A stretch of DNA of 42,213 nt from CAZFLM01 sp964519955 (GTDB taxonomy: Bacteria > Armatimonadota > Chthonomonadetes > Chthonomonadales > CAJBBX01). This document shows, one piece after another, positions 41,634 to 42,213 of this stretch; the stretch's first letter is position 1; the number at the start of each line of letters is the position of its first letter. The stretch covers positions 1 to 42,213 of the forward strand of contig CAZFLM010000058.1 of the NCBI GenBank assembly GCA_964519955.1, written 5' to 3'. The position numbers and the translations under genes were made by a program. The notes under the pieces were generated by a model. That model saw only the letters and a program-made list of their open reading frames with translations. It did no database searches and was not told where the DNA came from.

Positions 41634-41669
41634 AACGAGCCCCGCCATCCGAAGATGACGAGGCTCGTT
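41634..41669 (-). terminator. Intrinsic terminator of the rRNA operon
   Basis: On the minus-strand RNA a fully paired 16-bp stem (with three G-U pairs) is closed by a UUCG tetraloop and followed by a short U-run. It begins 9 bases after the 5S 3' end. The 12-mer at 41559-41570, shared with the dispersed repeats, lies just beyond it. Confidence 0.9.
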
Positions 41670-41677
41670 ATGTTAAT

Positions 41678-41795
41678 CCCTGGCGACGACCTATCTTCCC
41701 AGAAGCTTGTGCTCCAAGTATTGTCGGCTCCGGTGGTCTTAACGACCGTGTTCGGAATGGGAACGGGTGGAACCCCACCGATATGGTCACCAGGA
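41678..41795 (-). rRNA. rrf: 5S ribosomal RNA
   Basis: About 118 bases with the terminal helix CCTGGTGAC/GTCGCCAGG. The conserved CCGTTCCCATTCCGAACACGG-like loop region and a GGAGC segment are both present. Ends are judged from helix I and may be off by a base or two. Confidence 0.94.
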
Positions 41796-41876
41796 AACTG
41801 TGAACCGAAGAGTGTGTATGTCGAAGCAGGGGTGCATATTGGCTGGTTCAAGAGCACGGACTTTGGAGTCCTGAGT

Positions 41877-42213
<337 letters not shown>

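Overview
The window is about two-thirds G+C and densely packed with bacterial genes. It is chromosomal: housekeeping genes dominate and the right edge runs into an rRNA operon. A heptosyltransferase-like GT9 enzyme, Sec signal peptides and a candidate outer-membrane barrel suggest a diderm. A bacterial translin homologue, a GH172 (DUF2961) enzyme, a SpoIVB-type S55 peptidase in a non-sporulation setting and several cross-phylum intergenic repeats suggest Armatimonadota or a neighbouring lineage. That placement is an inference; the partial 23S rRNA would settle it.

Layout. 1-2.2 kb: translin-family gene and convergent radC, separated by a long imperfect hairpin, then a non-coding block with five consecutive strong hairpins. 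2.2-7.9 kb: hisF, hisI and a 1419-residue secreted S55-peptidase/beta-propeller fusion. 7.9-8.8 kb: ECF sigma factor and its zinc-finger anti-sigma factor on the minus strand. 9.1-13.2 kb: MFS transporter, surE, and a secreted M28 peptidase with a PDZ domain. 13.3-16.2 kb: a putative barrel protein, a TolB-like propeller protein and a truncated FAD oxidoreductase. 16.3-20.6 kb: ABC-F ATPase, def, fmt and a lipoprotein-like hydrolase. 20.6-24 kb: three glycosyltransferases on the minus strand. 24-27.6 kb: GH172 and a large secreted clan-A glycosidase. 27.7-30.4 kb: tlyA with a NIL-domain gene, and an Nramp-family transporter with a long structured leader. 30.7-35.2 kb: moxR-DUF58-transglutaminase operon. 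35.3-41.5 kb: Mrp/ApbC ATPase, a CsgG-like protein, nfo, a small exported protein, a glutamine-amidotransferase-like hydrolase, larC and a zinc-ribbon membrane protein. 41.6-42.2 kb: rRNA terminator, 5S rRNA and the 3' end of 23S rRNA, all on the minus strand.

Functional links. The sigma/anti-sigma pair, the moxR operon, def-fmt and hisF-hisI are recognised partnerships. The three glycosyltransferases fit surface glycan synthesis, and the two glycosidases next to them form a separate two-gene unit. Four good sigma70-type promoters (TTGAC[G/T], 17-18 bp, TATAAT or TAGAAT) can be read directly and support the vegetative promoter assignments.

The most unusual material is intergenic. There is a dispersed repeat family at about six sites, one of which supplies the stop codon of the truncated oxidoreductase. 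Three further palindromic or tandem repeats sit at gene ends. There is an unexplained hairpin array before hisF, a 28-bp perfect palindrome before the S55 fusion gene, and a structured leader with an overlapping small ORF before the Nramp gene. No CRISPR array, phage, transposase, complete insertion sequence or tRNA was found.
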